Source: Steinernema hermaphroditum (Eukaryota > Nematoda > Chromadorea > Rhabditida > Steinernematidae). From it: DNA of 64,000 nt. The stretch covers positions 5,001 to 69,000 of the forward strand of contig JAUCMV010000008.1 of the NCBI GenBank assembly GCA_030435675.1, read 5' to 3'. The position numbers were made by a program, and so were the translations under genes. The notes beneath the pieces were generated by a model, which saw nothing but the letters and a program-made list of their open reading frames with translations, made no database searches and had not been told where the DNA came from. Shown in pieces: positions 53,002 to 63,253 of the stretch; position 1 is the stretch's first letter, and each line of letters opens with the position of its first letter.

Positions 53002-55980
53002 TTAGGGCGTTTGAGTTCCTCTGCTGCACCAAGATGAGAGCGACTCATTTTTCGCCACAGTTTGCCAGCGCTGAGTTCCTACAGTCTTCACGATTTCATC
53101 TTTCCAGCGTATCCTCGGTCTTCCTGACGGTCGCGTTGCTGGAGGCCTCCATTCTGTAATCAAAGTTGACCACTTGTGGCGTTCCACAGAGCTGTTTGCC
53201 ATGTTCCACGCAAACTTCCACTTCCTCTTCGTGGCCTCCTCGATGATGTCTTTCACCTTTGTTACTCCGCGGATCCAGTCGTTCGTTTTCCGGTCGAGAA
53301 GTCTCACTCCTATCATTCTTCTTTCCATTCTTCTTTGCGCTGTCCTTAGCCTCGTCTTCGTGGACTTCGTCAGGGCCCACGCTTCCGATCCGTAGGTCAT
53401 CGCTGGTAAGATACACATATCGAAAAGTCTTCGCTTCCACTTCATGTCCACGGATGGCGATGTCAATAGGACTCTGTGTTCCCGGAAGGCATTCCATCCT
53501 GCGCTTATTCGGCGACTTATCTCTTTTCTGTTGCTTCGAATCATTTCAACTTCTTGTCCTAAATAGACAAAGCTGTCAACGTGTTCTAAACTCACATCGT
53601 TGATGCGGATGTGTAGTTCTTCGTTCGCCATCACTTTAGTCTTCGTCTCGTTGATCTTCAGTCCGAACTTTTGGGATTCTTCATTTAACTCGTCCATCAT
53701 TTTTTGGAGTTCGTCCTGAGAGTTTGCAAAGAGAACAATGTCGTCGGCAAAGCGGAGGTTATGAAGCCTTCTTCCATTGACATTGATTCCATACTGTTCC
53801 CAATTCAGCTTTCTGAAGACACCCTCTAGTGCGGCTGTGAACAATTTCGGACTTATTACGTCCCCTTGACGAACTCCTCGATGGATTTCGATTTCTACAA
53901 GGTCGTCTCCTATCTGAATATGAGATTTAGCTTCTCGGTAAATCTTACGCAACATTGCAACGATTTGAACCGGGACTCCTTGCTCTTGTAGTGCATTCCA
54001 CACCGCATTTACCTCTACCGAGTCGAACGCCTTTTCATAGTCTACAAAGGCTATGAATAACGGCATTCGATACTCACGCGTCCTCTCCAATAGCTCATTT
54101 AGCGCGTGAAGGTGATCAACGGTTGAATAGTTTTTACGGAATCCAGCTTGTTCTTCAGATTGTGAAGTGTCTAGAACAGATTCTATTCTCTGGTTGATTA
54201 CCTTTGTGAGGATCTTGTAGATGGTGGAGAGAAGTGAAATGGGTCTATAGTTCTTCATCATTCTTGGATCGCCTTTCTTGTATATCAGAATCGTAGAGGA
54301 GTCTGCCATCGATCGTGGAAGTTCGCATCGGCTGATGCATCTGTTGAATAGTGCTGTCAGAACCGGAAGTAACTGTTGTTTGGCTAGCTTGACCATCTCT
54401 ACAGTTATTTTGTCGATGCCCGGACTTTTCCCGCATTTCATGCTGTTCAGAGCGTTTTCGACTTCACATTGAAGAATATCTGGAAAATCCTCTGTGGGTT
54501 CGACTTCCCTATAAATAACGTCTGTTGTTTGCGCATATAGTCCGTTATAGAACATTTGAACGACACGGTGTATATCGCTCTTACTAGTACAGAGTATACC
54601 GTCGTCGGAGAGAAGTTCGACAATCCGTTTCCTTCCTGTAGCAGTTTCTCCTTGGATCTTGCGTAGGCTTTTCGTTTTTTGGACAGCCTTCTCGATCAGA
54701 CGGCGATGATAAGCTTCAATATCCTTTCGGATTTCCTTTCGTATCAGTTTGCTGAGTTCAACGAAGGCGATTCGATCCCTGAGGGAAGTTTGAATCCGGC
54801 GCATTTCGTGTCTTTGGCGTATCAGCTTCTTGGTTGAATCTGATAGACGTTTCTCACGGGGAATAGGCTCTTTGGCGATTTCCGAAGCTTTTCGTAGTCT
54901 ATCCACCAGATCCTCGTAGTCCACTGGCATCTGATTTCCTGTTGTCATCTGGGAGGTGATCGCCGCCTGGAACAACCCTCGGTTTAATCGATACTTACAC
55001 TGAACTCCTCGTGTCGGTACTCTCAAAGTGGGACTTTCTGATTTGATCGTTGCTCGGAGCATTCGATGATCCGATCCTGCGAAGTGCTTTCCGAGGACGA
55101 CTGCGGATTTGAACTGCATCGATTGCTTCGCCAAGATGTGATCGATGCAGTTCTTGGTTCTTCCATCCGGTGAAATCCATGTCCACTTACGTCCTTTTCG
55201 GCTCTTGAAATATGAGTTAATCGATCGTAAGTGGAAATCAGCGCATAAATCGACAAGTAGTTGTCCTCGATCATTTCGTTCACCGTATCCGAACCTTCCT
55301 AGAACATCTTCGCTGTCAGATTCCTTCATACCCATTTTTGCGTTAAAATCGCCGAGCAGGATGGGATTTTGAGCTCTTTCCAGTTCTTCCCGCAGCGTTT
55401 CCAACATGGATTCGAAGTCGTCGTCATTTTCATCCTGCTCATCACTCTCTCTACCAGAGGAGGGGGGTGCATAGACTGAAAACATCTGTAGGTGTTTGCG
55501 TCCAAACTTCACTTCAAGTGCGGAGATCCTATCATTGATCTTGCGAAATTGCGTGATGTTTTTCTGGTACCGTTTGTTGACGAGGAAGCCGGTACCTGAC
55601 TTTCCAGATCCGTCTTCGGGCCCAGCGTAATACAAACGCATCTCAGAGTCGTTCAAGTCCATGGCGCCTGTGCCTCGCCATCGTAGTTCAGTTAGTGCGA
55701 CGACGTCGATGAGTACGTTGTCGAGGTCATGTTGCAGCTCCAGAAGGCGATCTTGAGTAGCAAGGCGTCGCACATTCAGTGTTCCTACAACAAGATGGTG
55801 GTTTGGGATGGAACTTACTTTTTCTTGCTGTTCCACGGCTTCTAGAAAAAGGGACTCTTTGTATGAACAAGGCACTATCTGTCTCGAATTGAAAGTTTTG
55901 CAGGAAACTAAGATAGTCCACAGGAAATCCAACGAGAGTAGGCGCGTTCGATCAGGCTCGTGCAGTTCTACACGATCCAA
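53002..55980 (-). CDS. Endonuclease-reverse transcriptase, intact (copy 11)
   Basis: 992 codons, translation as in copy 6 (Arg3, Phe19), FADD at 53740-53751. EN and RT are both complete. The neighbours differ from those of copy 6: copy 12, upstream in transcription, is intact with six monomers, while the neighbour of copy 6 in that position is frameshifted with seven. The shared block with copy 6 therefore ends near the copy boundary. Confidence 0.9.
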   Translation of the reverse strand: MDRVELHEPDRTRLLSLDFLWTILVSCKTFNSRQIVPCSYKESLFLEAVEQQEKVSSIPNHHLVVGTLNVRRLATQDRLLELQHDLDNVLIDVVALTELRWRGTGAMDLNDSEMRLYYAGPEDGSGKSGTGFLVNKRYQKNITQFRKINDRISALEVKFGRKHLQMFSVYAPPSSGRESDEQDENDDDFESMLETLREELERAQNPILLGDFNAKMGMKESDSEDVLGRFGYGERNDRGQLLVDLCADFHLRSINSYFKSRKGRKWTWISPDGRTKNCIDHILAKQSMQFKSAVVLGKHFAGSDHRMLRATIKSESPTLRVPTRGVQCKYRLNRGLFQAAITSQMTTGNQMPVDYEDLVDRLRKASEIAKEPIPREKRLSDSTKKLIRQRHEMRRIQTSLRDRIAFVELSKLIRKEIRKDIEAYHRRLIEKAVQKTKSLRKIQGETATGRKRIVELLSDDGILCTSKSDIHRVVQMFYNGLYAQTTDVIYREVEPTEDFPDILQCEVENALNSMKCGKSPGIDKITVEMVKLAKQQLLPVLTALFNRCISRCELPRSMADSSTILIYKKGDPRMMKNYRPISLLSTIYKILTKVINQRIESVLDTSQSEEQAGFRKNYSTVDHLHALNELLERTREYRMPLFIAFVDYEKAFDSVEVNAVWNALQEQGVPVQIVAMLRKIYREAKSHIQIGDDLVEIEIHRGVRQGDVISPKLFTAALEGVFRKLNWEQYGINVNGRRLHNLRFADDIVLFANSQDELQKMMDELNEESQKFGLKINETKTKVMANEELHIRINDVSLEHVDSFVYLGQEVEMIRSNRKEISRRISAGWNAFREHRVLLTSPSVDMKWKRRLFDMCILPAMTYGSEAWALTKSTKTRLRTAQRRMERRMIGVRLLDRKTNDWIRGVTKVKDIIEEATKRKWKFAWNMANSSVERHKWSTLITEWRPPATRPSGRPRIRWKDEIVKTVGTQRWQTVAKNESLSSWCSRGTQTP

Positions 55981-58610
55981 TCATAAAAATGCTATGGTAC
56001 TTTGGAGCAGGAGGGTCAGATGCAGAACTCTTTGTATGAACAAGGCACTATCTGTCTGGAATTGAAAGTTTTGCAGGAAACTAAGATAGTCCACAGTAAA
56101 TCCAACGAGAGTAGGCGCGTTCGATCAGGCTCGTGCAGTTCTACAAGATCCAATCATAAAAATGCTATGGTACTTTGGAGCAGGAGGGTCAGATGCAGAA
56201 CTCTTTGTATGAACAAGGCACTATCTGTCTGGAATTGAAAGTTTTGCAGGAAACTAAGATAGTCCACAGTAAATCCAACGAGAGTAGGCGCGTTCGATCA
56301 GGCTCGTGCAGTTCTACAAGATCCAATCATAAAAATGCTATGGTACTTTGGAGCAGGAGGGTCAGATGCAGAACTCTTTGTATGAACAAGGCACTATCTG
56401 TCTCGAATTGAAAGTTTTGCAGGAAACTAAGATAGTCCACAGTAAATCCAACGAGAGTAGGCGCGTTCGATCAGGCTCGTGCAGTTCTACAAGATCCAAT
56501 CATAAAAATGCTATGGCACTTTGGAGCAGGAGGGTCAGATGCAGAACTCTTTGTATGAACAAGGCACTATCTGTCTCGAATTGAAAGTTTTGCAGGAAAC
56601 TAAGATAGTCCACAGTAAATCCAACGAGAGTAGGCGCGTTCGATCAGGCTCGTGCAGTTCTACAAGATCCAATCATAAAAATGCTATGGTACTTTGGAGC
56701 AGGAGGGTCAGATGCAGAACTCTTTGTATGAACAAGGCCCTATCTGTCTCGAATTGAAAGTTTTGCAGGAAACTAAGATAGTCCGCAGGGAATCCAACGA
56801 GAGAAGGCGCGTTCGATCAGGCTCGTGCAGTTCTACAAGATCCGATCATAAAAATGCTATGGTACTTTGGAGCAGGAGGGTCAGATGCAGAACTCTTTGT
56901 ATGAACAAGGCACTATCTGTCTCGAATTGAAAGTTTTGCAGGAAACTAAGATAGTCCACAGGAAATCCAACGAGAGTACGCGCGTTCGATCAGGCTCGTG
57001 CAGTTCTACAAGATCCAATCATAAAAATTGGAGCGGAGGGGTCAGATGCAGAACTCTTTGTATGAACAAGGCCCTATCTGTCTCGAATTGAAAGTTTTGC
57101 AGGAAACTAAGATAGTCCACAGTAATCCCAACGGGAATAGGCGCGTTCGATCAGGCTCGTGCAGTTCTACAAGATCCAATCATAAAAATGCTATGGTACT
57201 TTGGAGCAGGAGGGTCAGATGCAGAACTCTTTGTATGAACAAGGCCCTATCTGTCTCGAATTGAAAGTTTTGCAGGAAACTAAGATAGTCCGCAGGAAAT
57301 CCAACGAGAGTAGGCGCGTTCGATCAGGCTCGTGCAGTTCTACAAGATCCAATCATAAAAATTGGAGCGGAGGGGTCAGATGCATAACTCTTTGTATGAA
57401 CAAGGCCCTAACTGTCTCGAATTGAAAGTTTTGCAGGAAACTAAGATAGTCCACAGTAATCCCAACGGGAATAGGCGTGTTCGATCAGGCTCGTGCAGTT
57501 CTACAAGATCCAATCATAAAAATGCTATGGTACTTTGGAGCAGGAGGGTCAGATGCAGAACTCTTTGTATGAACAAGGCCCTATCTGTCTCGAATTGAAA
57601 GTTTTGCAGGAAACTAAGATAGTCCACAGTAATCCCAACGGGAGTTGGCGCGTTCGATCAGGCTCGTGCAGTTCTACAAGATCCAATCATAAAAATGCTA
57701 TGGTACTTTGGAGCAGGAGGGTCAGATGCAGAACTCTTTGTATGAACAAGGCACTATCTGTCTCGAATTGAAAGTTTTGCAGGAAACTAAGATAGTCCAC
57801 AGTAAATCCAACGAGAGTAGGCGCGTTCGATCAGGCTCGTGCAGTTCTACAAGATCCAATCATAAAAATGCTATGGCACTTTGGAGCAGGAGGGTCAGAT
57901 GCAGAACTCTTTGTATGAACAAGGCACTATCTGTCTCGAATTGAAAGTTTTGCAGGAAACTAAGATAGTCCACAGTAAATCCAACGAGAGTAGGCGCGTT
58001 CGATCAGGCTCGTGCAGTTCTACAAGATCCAATCATAAAAATGCTATGGTACTTTGGAGCAGGAGGGTCAGATGCAGAACTCTTTGTATGAACAAGGCCC
58101 TATCTGTCTCGAATTGAAAGTTTTGCAGGAAACTAAGATAGTCCGCAGGGAATCCAACGAGAGTAGGCGCGTTCGATCAGGCTCGTGCAGTTCTACACGA
58201 TCCAATCATAAAAATGCTATGGTACTTTGGAGCAGGAGGGTCAGATGCAGAACTCTTTGTATGAACAAGGCCCTATCTGTCTCGAATTGAAAGTTTTGCA
58301 GGAAACTAAGATAGTCCACAGTAAATCCAACGAGAGTAGGCGCGTTCGATCAGGCTCGTGCAGTTCTACAAGATCCAATCATAAAAATGCTATGGTACTT
58401 TGGAGCAGGAGGGTCAGATGCAGAACTCTTTGTATGAACAAGGCACTATCTGTCTCGAATTGAAAGTTTTGCAGGAAACTAAGATAGTCCACAGTAAATC
58501 CAACGAGAGTAGGCGCGTTCGATCAGGCTCGTGCAGTTCTACAAGATCCAATCATAAAAATGCTATGGCACTTTGGAGCAGGAGGGTCAGATGCAGAACT
58601 CTTTGTATGA
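55854..58610 (-). repeat. 5' monomer array, 16 units (copy 11)
   Basis: Fourteen 173-bp and two 161-bp units plus 13 bp. The 161-bp units end near 57053 and 57387, exactly 22,964 bp from their counterparts in copy 6. Confidence 0.95.
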
Positions 58611-58980
58611 GTATTTCGAGTATTTTATTTGCAATCTCATAAGTTTCCACAAAGTTGCACCCAGGTATAACTACCAATCAAGTATGTAGGATCATCTTTT
58701 CTTCATGCTTCACTCCTTATTTGACTTCATCGCTTATGTCTTGGGCATCGGATGATGTTGATGTTGGCACAACACCAGCTTTGGTTTTTCTTCATTTGGC
58801 CTTTTCCTTCGTCCAGTCCAGGCACTGCCGCTGGAAGCCATCAGAACCTCAGCCTTATCGGTGTCCCATATGTGAAGTCAGTGGTGGGTGACCAGAACCA
58901 ACTGATCAGTCACGGGTGGCCTCACCTAGCCGCGAAGACGGTCACCTTCGGAAGAATCGGTTGCTCAGTCAGGAGGAGCG
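58611..58980 (-). other. 3' UTR (copy 12)
   Basis: 370 bp, matching copy 2; AATAAA at 58624-58629. Confidence 0.8.
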
Positions 58981-61959
58981 TTAGGGCGTTTGAGTTCCTC
59001 TGCTGCACCAAGATGAGAGCGACTCATTTTTCGCCACAGTTTGCCAGCGCTGAGTTCCTACAGTCTTCACGATTTCATCTTTCCAGCGTATCCTCGGTCT
59101 TCCTGACGGTCGCGTTGCTGGAGGCCTCCATTCTGTAATCAAAGTTGACCACTTGTGGCGTTCCACAGAGCTGTTTGCCATGTTCCACGCAAACTTCCAC
59201 TTCCTCTTCGTGGCCTCCTCGATGATGTCTTTCACCTTTGTTACTCCGCGGATCCAGTCGTTCGTTTTCCGGTCGAGAAGTCTCACTCCTATCATTCTTC
59301 TTTCCATTCTTCTTTGCGCTGTCCTTAGCCTCGTCTTCGTGGACTTCGTCAGGGCCCACGCTTCCGATCCGTAGGTCATCGCTGGTAAGATACACATATC
59401 GAAAAGTCTTCGCTTCCACTTCATGTCCACGGATGGCGATGTCAATAGGACTCTGTGTTCCCGGAAGGCATTCCATCCTGCGCTTATTCGGCGACTTATC
59501 TCTTTTCTGTTGCTTCGAATCATTTCAACTTCTTGTCCTAAATAGACAAAGCTGTCAACGTGTTCTAAACTCACATCGTTGATGCGGATGTGTAGTTCTT
59601 CGTTCGCCATCACTTTAGTCTTCGTCTCGTTGATCTTCAGTCCGAACTTTTGGGATTCTTCATTTAACTCGTCCATCATTTTTTGGAGTTCGTCCTGAGA
59701 GTTTGCAAAGAGAACAATGTCGTCGGCAAAGCGGAGGTTATGAAGCCTTCTTCCATTGACATTGATTCCATACTGTTCCCAATTCAGCTTTCTGAAGACA
59801 CCCTCTAGTGCGGCTGTGAACAATTTCGGACTTATTACGTCCCCTTGACGAACTCCTCGATGGATTTCGATTTCTACAAGGTCGTCTCCTATCTGAATAT
59901 GAGATTTAGCTTCTCGGTAAATCTTACGCAACATTGCAACGATTTGAACCGGGACTCCTTGCTCTTGTAGTGCATTCCACACCGCATTTACCTCTACCGA
60001 GTCGAACGCCTTTTCATAGTCTACAAAGGCTATGAATAACGGCATTCGATACTCACGCGTCCTCTCCAATAGCTCATTTAGCGCGTGAAGGTGATCAACG
60101 GTTGAATAGTTTTTACGGAATCCAGCTTGTTCTTCAGATTGTGAAGTGTCTAGAACAGATTCTATTCTCTGGTTGATTACCTTTGTGAGGATCTTGTAGA
60201 TGGTGGAGAGAAGTGAAATGGGTCTATAGTTCTTCATCATTCTTGGATCGCCTTTCTTGTATATCAGAATCGTAGAGGAGTCTGCCATCGATCGTGGAAG
60301 TTCGCATCGGCTGATGCATCTGTTGAATAGTGCTGTCAGAACCGGAAGTAACTGTTGTTTGGCTAGCTTGACCATCTCTACAGTTATTTTGTCGATGCCC
60401 GGACTTTTCCCGCATTTCATGCTGTTCAGAGCGTTTTCGACTTCACATTGAAGAATATCTGGAAAATCCTCTGTGGGTTCGACTTCCCTATAAATAACGT
60501 CTGTTGTTTGCGCATATAGTCCGTTATAGAACATTTGAACGACACGGTGTATATCGCTCTTACTAGTACAGAGTATACCGTCGTCGGAGAGAAGTTCGAC
60601 AATCCGTTTCCTTCCTGTAGCAGTTTCTCCTTGGATCTTGCGTAGGCTTTTCGTTTTTTGGACAGCCTTCTCGATCAGACGGCGATGATAAGCTTCAATA
60701 TCCTTTCGGATTTCCTTTCGTATCAGTTTGCTGAGTTCAACGAAGGCGATTCGATCCCTGAGGGAAGTTTGAATCCGGCGCATTTCGTGTCTTTGGCGTA
60801 TCAGCTTCTTGGTTGAATCTGATAGACGTTTCTCACGGGGAATAGGCTCTTTGGCGATTTCCGAAGCTTTTCGTAGTCTATCCACCAGATCCTCGTAGTC
60901 CACTGGCATCTGATTTCCTGTTGTCATCTGGGAGGTGATCGCCGCCTGGAACAACCCTCGGTTTAATCGATACTTACACTGAACTCCTCGTGTCGGTACT
61001 CTCAAAGTGGGACTTTCTGATTTGATCGTTGCTCGGAGCATTCGATGATCCGATCCTGCGAAGTGCTTTCCGAGGACGACTGCGGATTTGAACTGCATCG
61101 ATTGCTTCGCCAAGATGTGATCGATGCAGTTCTTGGTTCTTCCATCCGGTGAAATCCATGTCCACTTACGTCCTTTTCGGCTCTTGAAATATGAGTTAAT
61201 CGATCGTAAGTGGAAATCAGCGCATAAATCGACAAGTAGTTGTCCTCGATCATTTCGTTCACCGTATCCGAACCTTCCTAGAACATCTTCGCTGTCAGAT
61301 TCCTTCATACCCATTTTTGCGTTAAAATCGCCGAGCAGGATGGGATTTTGAGCTCTTTCCAGTTCTTCCCGCAGCGTTTCCAACATGGATTCGAAGTCGT
61401 CGTCATTTTCATCCTGCTCATCACTCTCTCTACCAGAGGAGGGGGGTGCATAGACTGAAAACATCTGTAGGTGTTTGCGTCCAAACTTCACTTCAAGTGC
61501 GGAGATCCTATCATTGATCTTGCGAAATTGCGTGATGTTTTTCTGGTACCGTTTGTTGACGAGGAAGCCGGTACCTGACTTTCCAGATCCGTCTTCGGGC
61601 CCAGCGTAATACAAACGCATCTCAGAGTCGTTCAAGTCCATGGCGCCTGTGCCTCGCCATCGTAGTTCAGTTAGTGCGACGACGTCGATGAGTACGTTGT
61701 CGAGGTCATGTTGCAGCTCCAGAAGGCGATCTTGAGTAGCAAGGCGTCGCACATTCAGTGTTCCTACAACAAGATGGTGGTTTGGGATGGAACTTACTTT
61801 TTCTTGCTGTTCCACGGCTTCTAGAAAAAGGGACTCTTTGTATGAACAAGGCACTATCTGTCTCGAATTGAAAGTTTTGCAGGAAACTAAGATAGTCCAC
61901 AGTAAATCCAACGAGAGTAGGCGCGTTCGATCAGGCTCGTGCAGTTCTACAAGATCCAA
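58981..61959 (-). CDS. Endonuclease-reverse transcriptase, intact (copy 12)
   Basis: 992 codons with six G in the fragile run, Leu3 and Leu19, FADD at 59719-59730. It matches copies 2 and 10 throughout. Its monomer array matches copy 9, but it lacks the extra G of copy 9, so it is the intact relative of that frameshifted copy. All EN and RT catalytic positions are kept. Confidence 0.92.
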   Translation of the reverse strand: MDLVELHEPDRTRLLSLDLLWTILVSCKTFNSRQIVPCSYKESLFLEAVEQQEKVSSIPNHHLVVGTLNVRRLATQDRLLELQHDLDNVLIDVVALTELRWRGTGAMDLNDSEMRLYYAGPEDGSGKSGTGFLVNKRYQKNITQFRKINDRISALEVKFGRKHLQMFSVYAPPSSGRESDEQDENDDDFESMLETLREELERAQNPILLGDFNAKMGMKESDSEDVLGRFGYGERNDRGQLLVDLCADFHLRSINSYFKSRKGRKWTWISPDGRTKNCIDHILAKQSMQFKSAVVLGKHFAGSDHRMLRATIKSESPTLRVPTRGVQCKYRLNRGLFQAAITSQMTTGNQMPVDYEDLVDRLRKASEIAKEPIPREKRLSDSTKKLIRQRHEMRRIQTSLRDRIAFVELSKLIRKEIRKDIEAYHRRLIEKAVQKTKSLRKIQGETATGRKRIVELLSDDGILCTSKSDIHRVVQMFYNGLYAQTTDVIYREVEPTEDFPDILQCEVENALNSMKCGKSPGIDKITVEMVKLAKQQLLPVLTALFNRCISRCELPRSMADSSTILIYKKGDPRMMKNYRPISLLSTIYKILTKVINQRIESVLDTSQSEEQAGFRKNYSTVDHLHALNELLERTREYRMPLFIAFVDYEKAFDSVEVNAVWNALQEQGVPVQIVAMLRKIYREAKSHIQIGDDLVEIEIHRGVRQGDVISPKLFTAALEGVFRKLNWEQYGINVNGRRLHNLRFADDIVLFANSQDELQKMMDELNEESQKFGLKINETKTKVMANEELHIRINDVSLEHVDSFVYLGQEVEMIRSNRKEISRRISAGWNAFREHRVLLTSPSVDMKWKRRLFDMCILPAMTYGSEAWALTKSTKTRLRTAQRRMERRMIGVRLLDRKTNDWIRGVTKVKDIIEEATKRKWKFAWNMANSSVERHKWSTLITEWRPPATRPSGRPRIRWKDEIVKTVGTQRWQTVAKNESLSSWCSRGTQTP

Positions 61960-62883
61960 TCATAAAAATGCTATGGTACTTTGGAGCAGGAGGGTCAGAT
62001 GCAGAACTCTTTGTATGAACAAGGCACTATCTGTCTGGAATTGAAAGTTTTGCAGGAAACTAAGATAGTCCACAGTAAATCCAACGAGAGTAGGCGCGTT
62101 CGATCAGGCTCGTGCAGTTCTACAAGATCCAATCATAAAAATGCTATGGCACTTTGGAGCAGGAGGGTCAGATGCAGAACTCTTTGTATGAACAAGGCAC
62201 TATCTGTCTCGAATTGAAAGTTTTGCAGGAAACTAAGATAGTCCACAGTAAATCCAACGAGAGTAGGCGCGTTCGATCAGGCTCGTGCAGTTCTACAAGA
62301 TCCAATCATAAAAATGCTATGGTACTTTGGAGCAGGAGGGTCAGATGCAGAACTCTTTGTATGAACAAGGCCCTATCTGTCTCGAATTGAAAGTTTTGCA
62401 GGAAACTAAGATAGTCCGCAGGGAATCCAACGAGAGTAGGCGCGTTCGATCAGGCTCGTGCAGTTCTACACGATCCAATCATAAAAATGCTATGGTACTT
62501 TGGAGCAGGAGGGTCAGATGCAGAACTCTTTGTATGAACAAGGCCCTATCTGTCTCGAATTGAAAGTTTTGCAGGAAACTAAGATAGTCCACAGTAAATC
62601 CAACGAGAGTAGGCGCGTTCGATCAGGCTCGTGCAGTTCTACAAGATCCAATCATAAAAATGCTATGGTACTTTGGAGCAGGAGGGTCAGATGCAGAACT
62701 CTTTGTATGAACAAGGCACTATCTGTCTCGAATTGAAAGTTTTGCAGGAAACTAAGATAGTCCACAGTAAATCCAACGAGAGTAGGCGCGTTCGATCAGG
62801 CTCGTGCAGTTCTACAAGATCCAATCATAAAAATGCTATGGCACTTTGGAGCAGGAGGGTCAGATGCAGAACTCTTTGTATGA
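61833..62883 (-). repeat. 5' monomer array, 6 units (copy 12)
   Basis: Six 173-bp units plus 13 bp, with the GGAATTG variant in the second unit as in copy 9. Confidence 0.95.
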
Positions 62884-63253
62884 GTATTTCGAGTATTTTA
62901 TTTGCAATCTCATAAGTTTCCACAAAGTTGCACCCAGGTATAACTACCAATCAAGTATGTAGGATCATCTTTTCTTCATGCTTCACTCCTTATTTGACTT
63001 CATCGCTTATGTCTTGGGCATCGGATGATGTTGATGTTGGCACAACACCAGCTTTGGTTTTTCTTCATTTGGCCTTTTCCTTCGTCCAGTCCAGGCACTG
63101 CCGCTGGAAGCCATCAGAACCTCAGCCTTATCGGTGTCCCATATGTGAAGTCAGTGGTGGGTGACCAGAACCAACTGATCAGTCACGGGTGGCCTCACCT
63201 AGCCGCGAAGACGGTCACCTTCGGAAGAATCGGTTGCTCAGTCAGGAGGAGCG
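62884..63253 (-). other. 3' UTR (copy 13)
   Basis: 370 bp, matching copy 2; AATAAA at 62897-62902. Confidence 0.8.

Larger units (their letters stand above)
52632..58610 (-). mobile_element. RTE-type retrotransposon copy 11, twin of copy 6
   Basis: 5979 bp. Coding region, 3' UTR and all 16 monomers line up with copy 6 at a constant offset of 22,964 bp with no length change. Confidence 0.94.
58611..62883 (-). mobile_element. RTE-type retrotransposon copy 12, full length
   Basis: 4273 bp, intact frame, six monomers of the copy 9 type. Confidence 0.95.
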
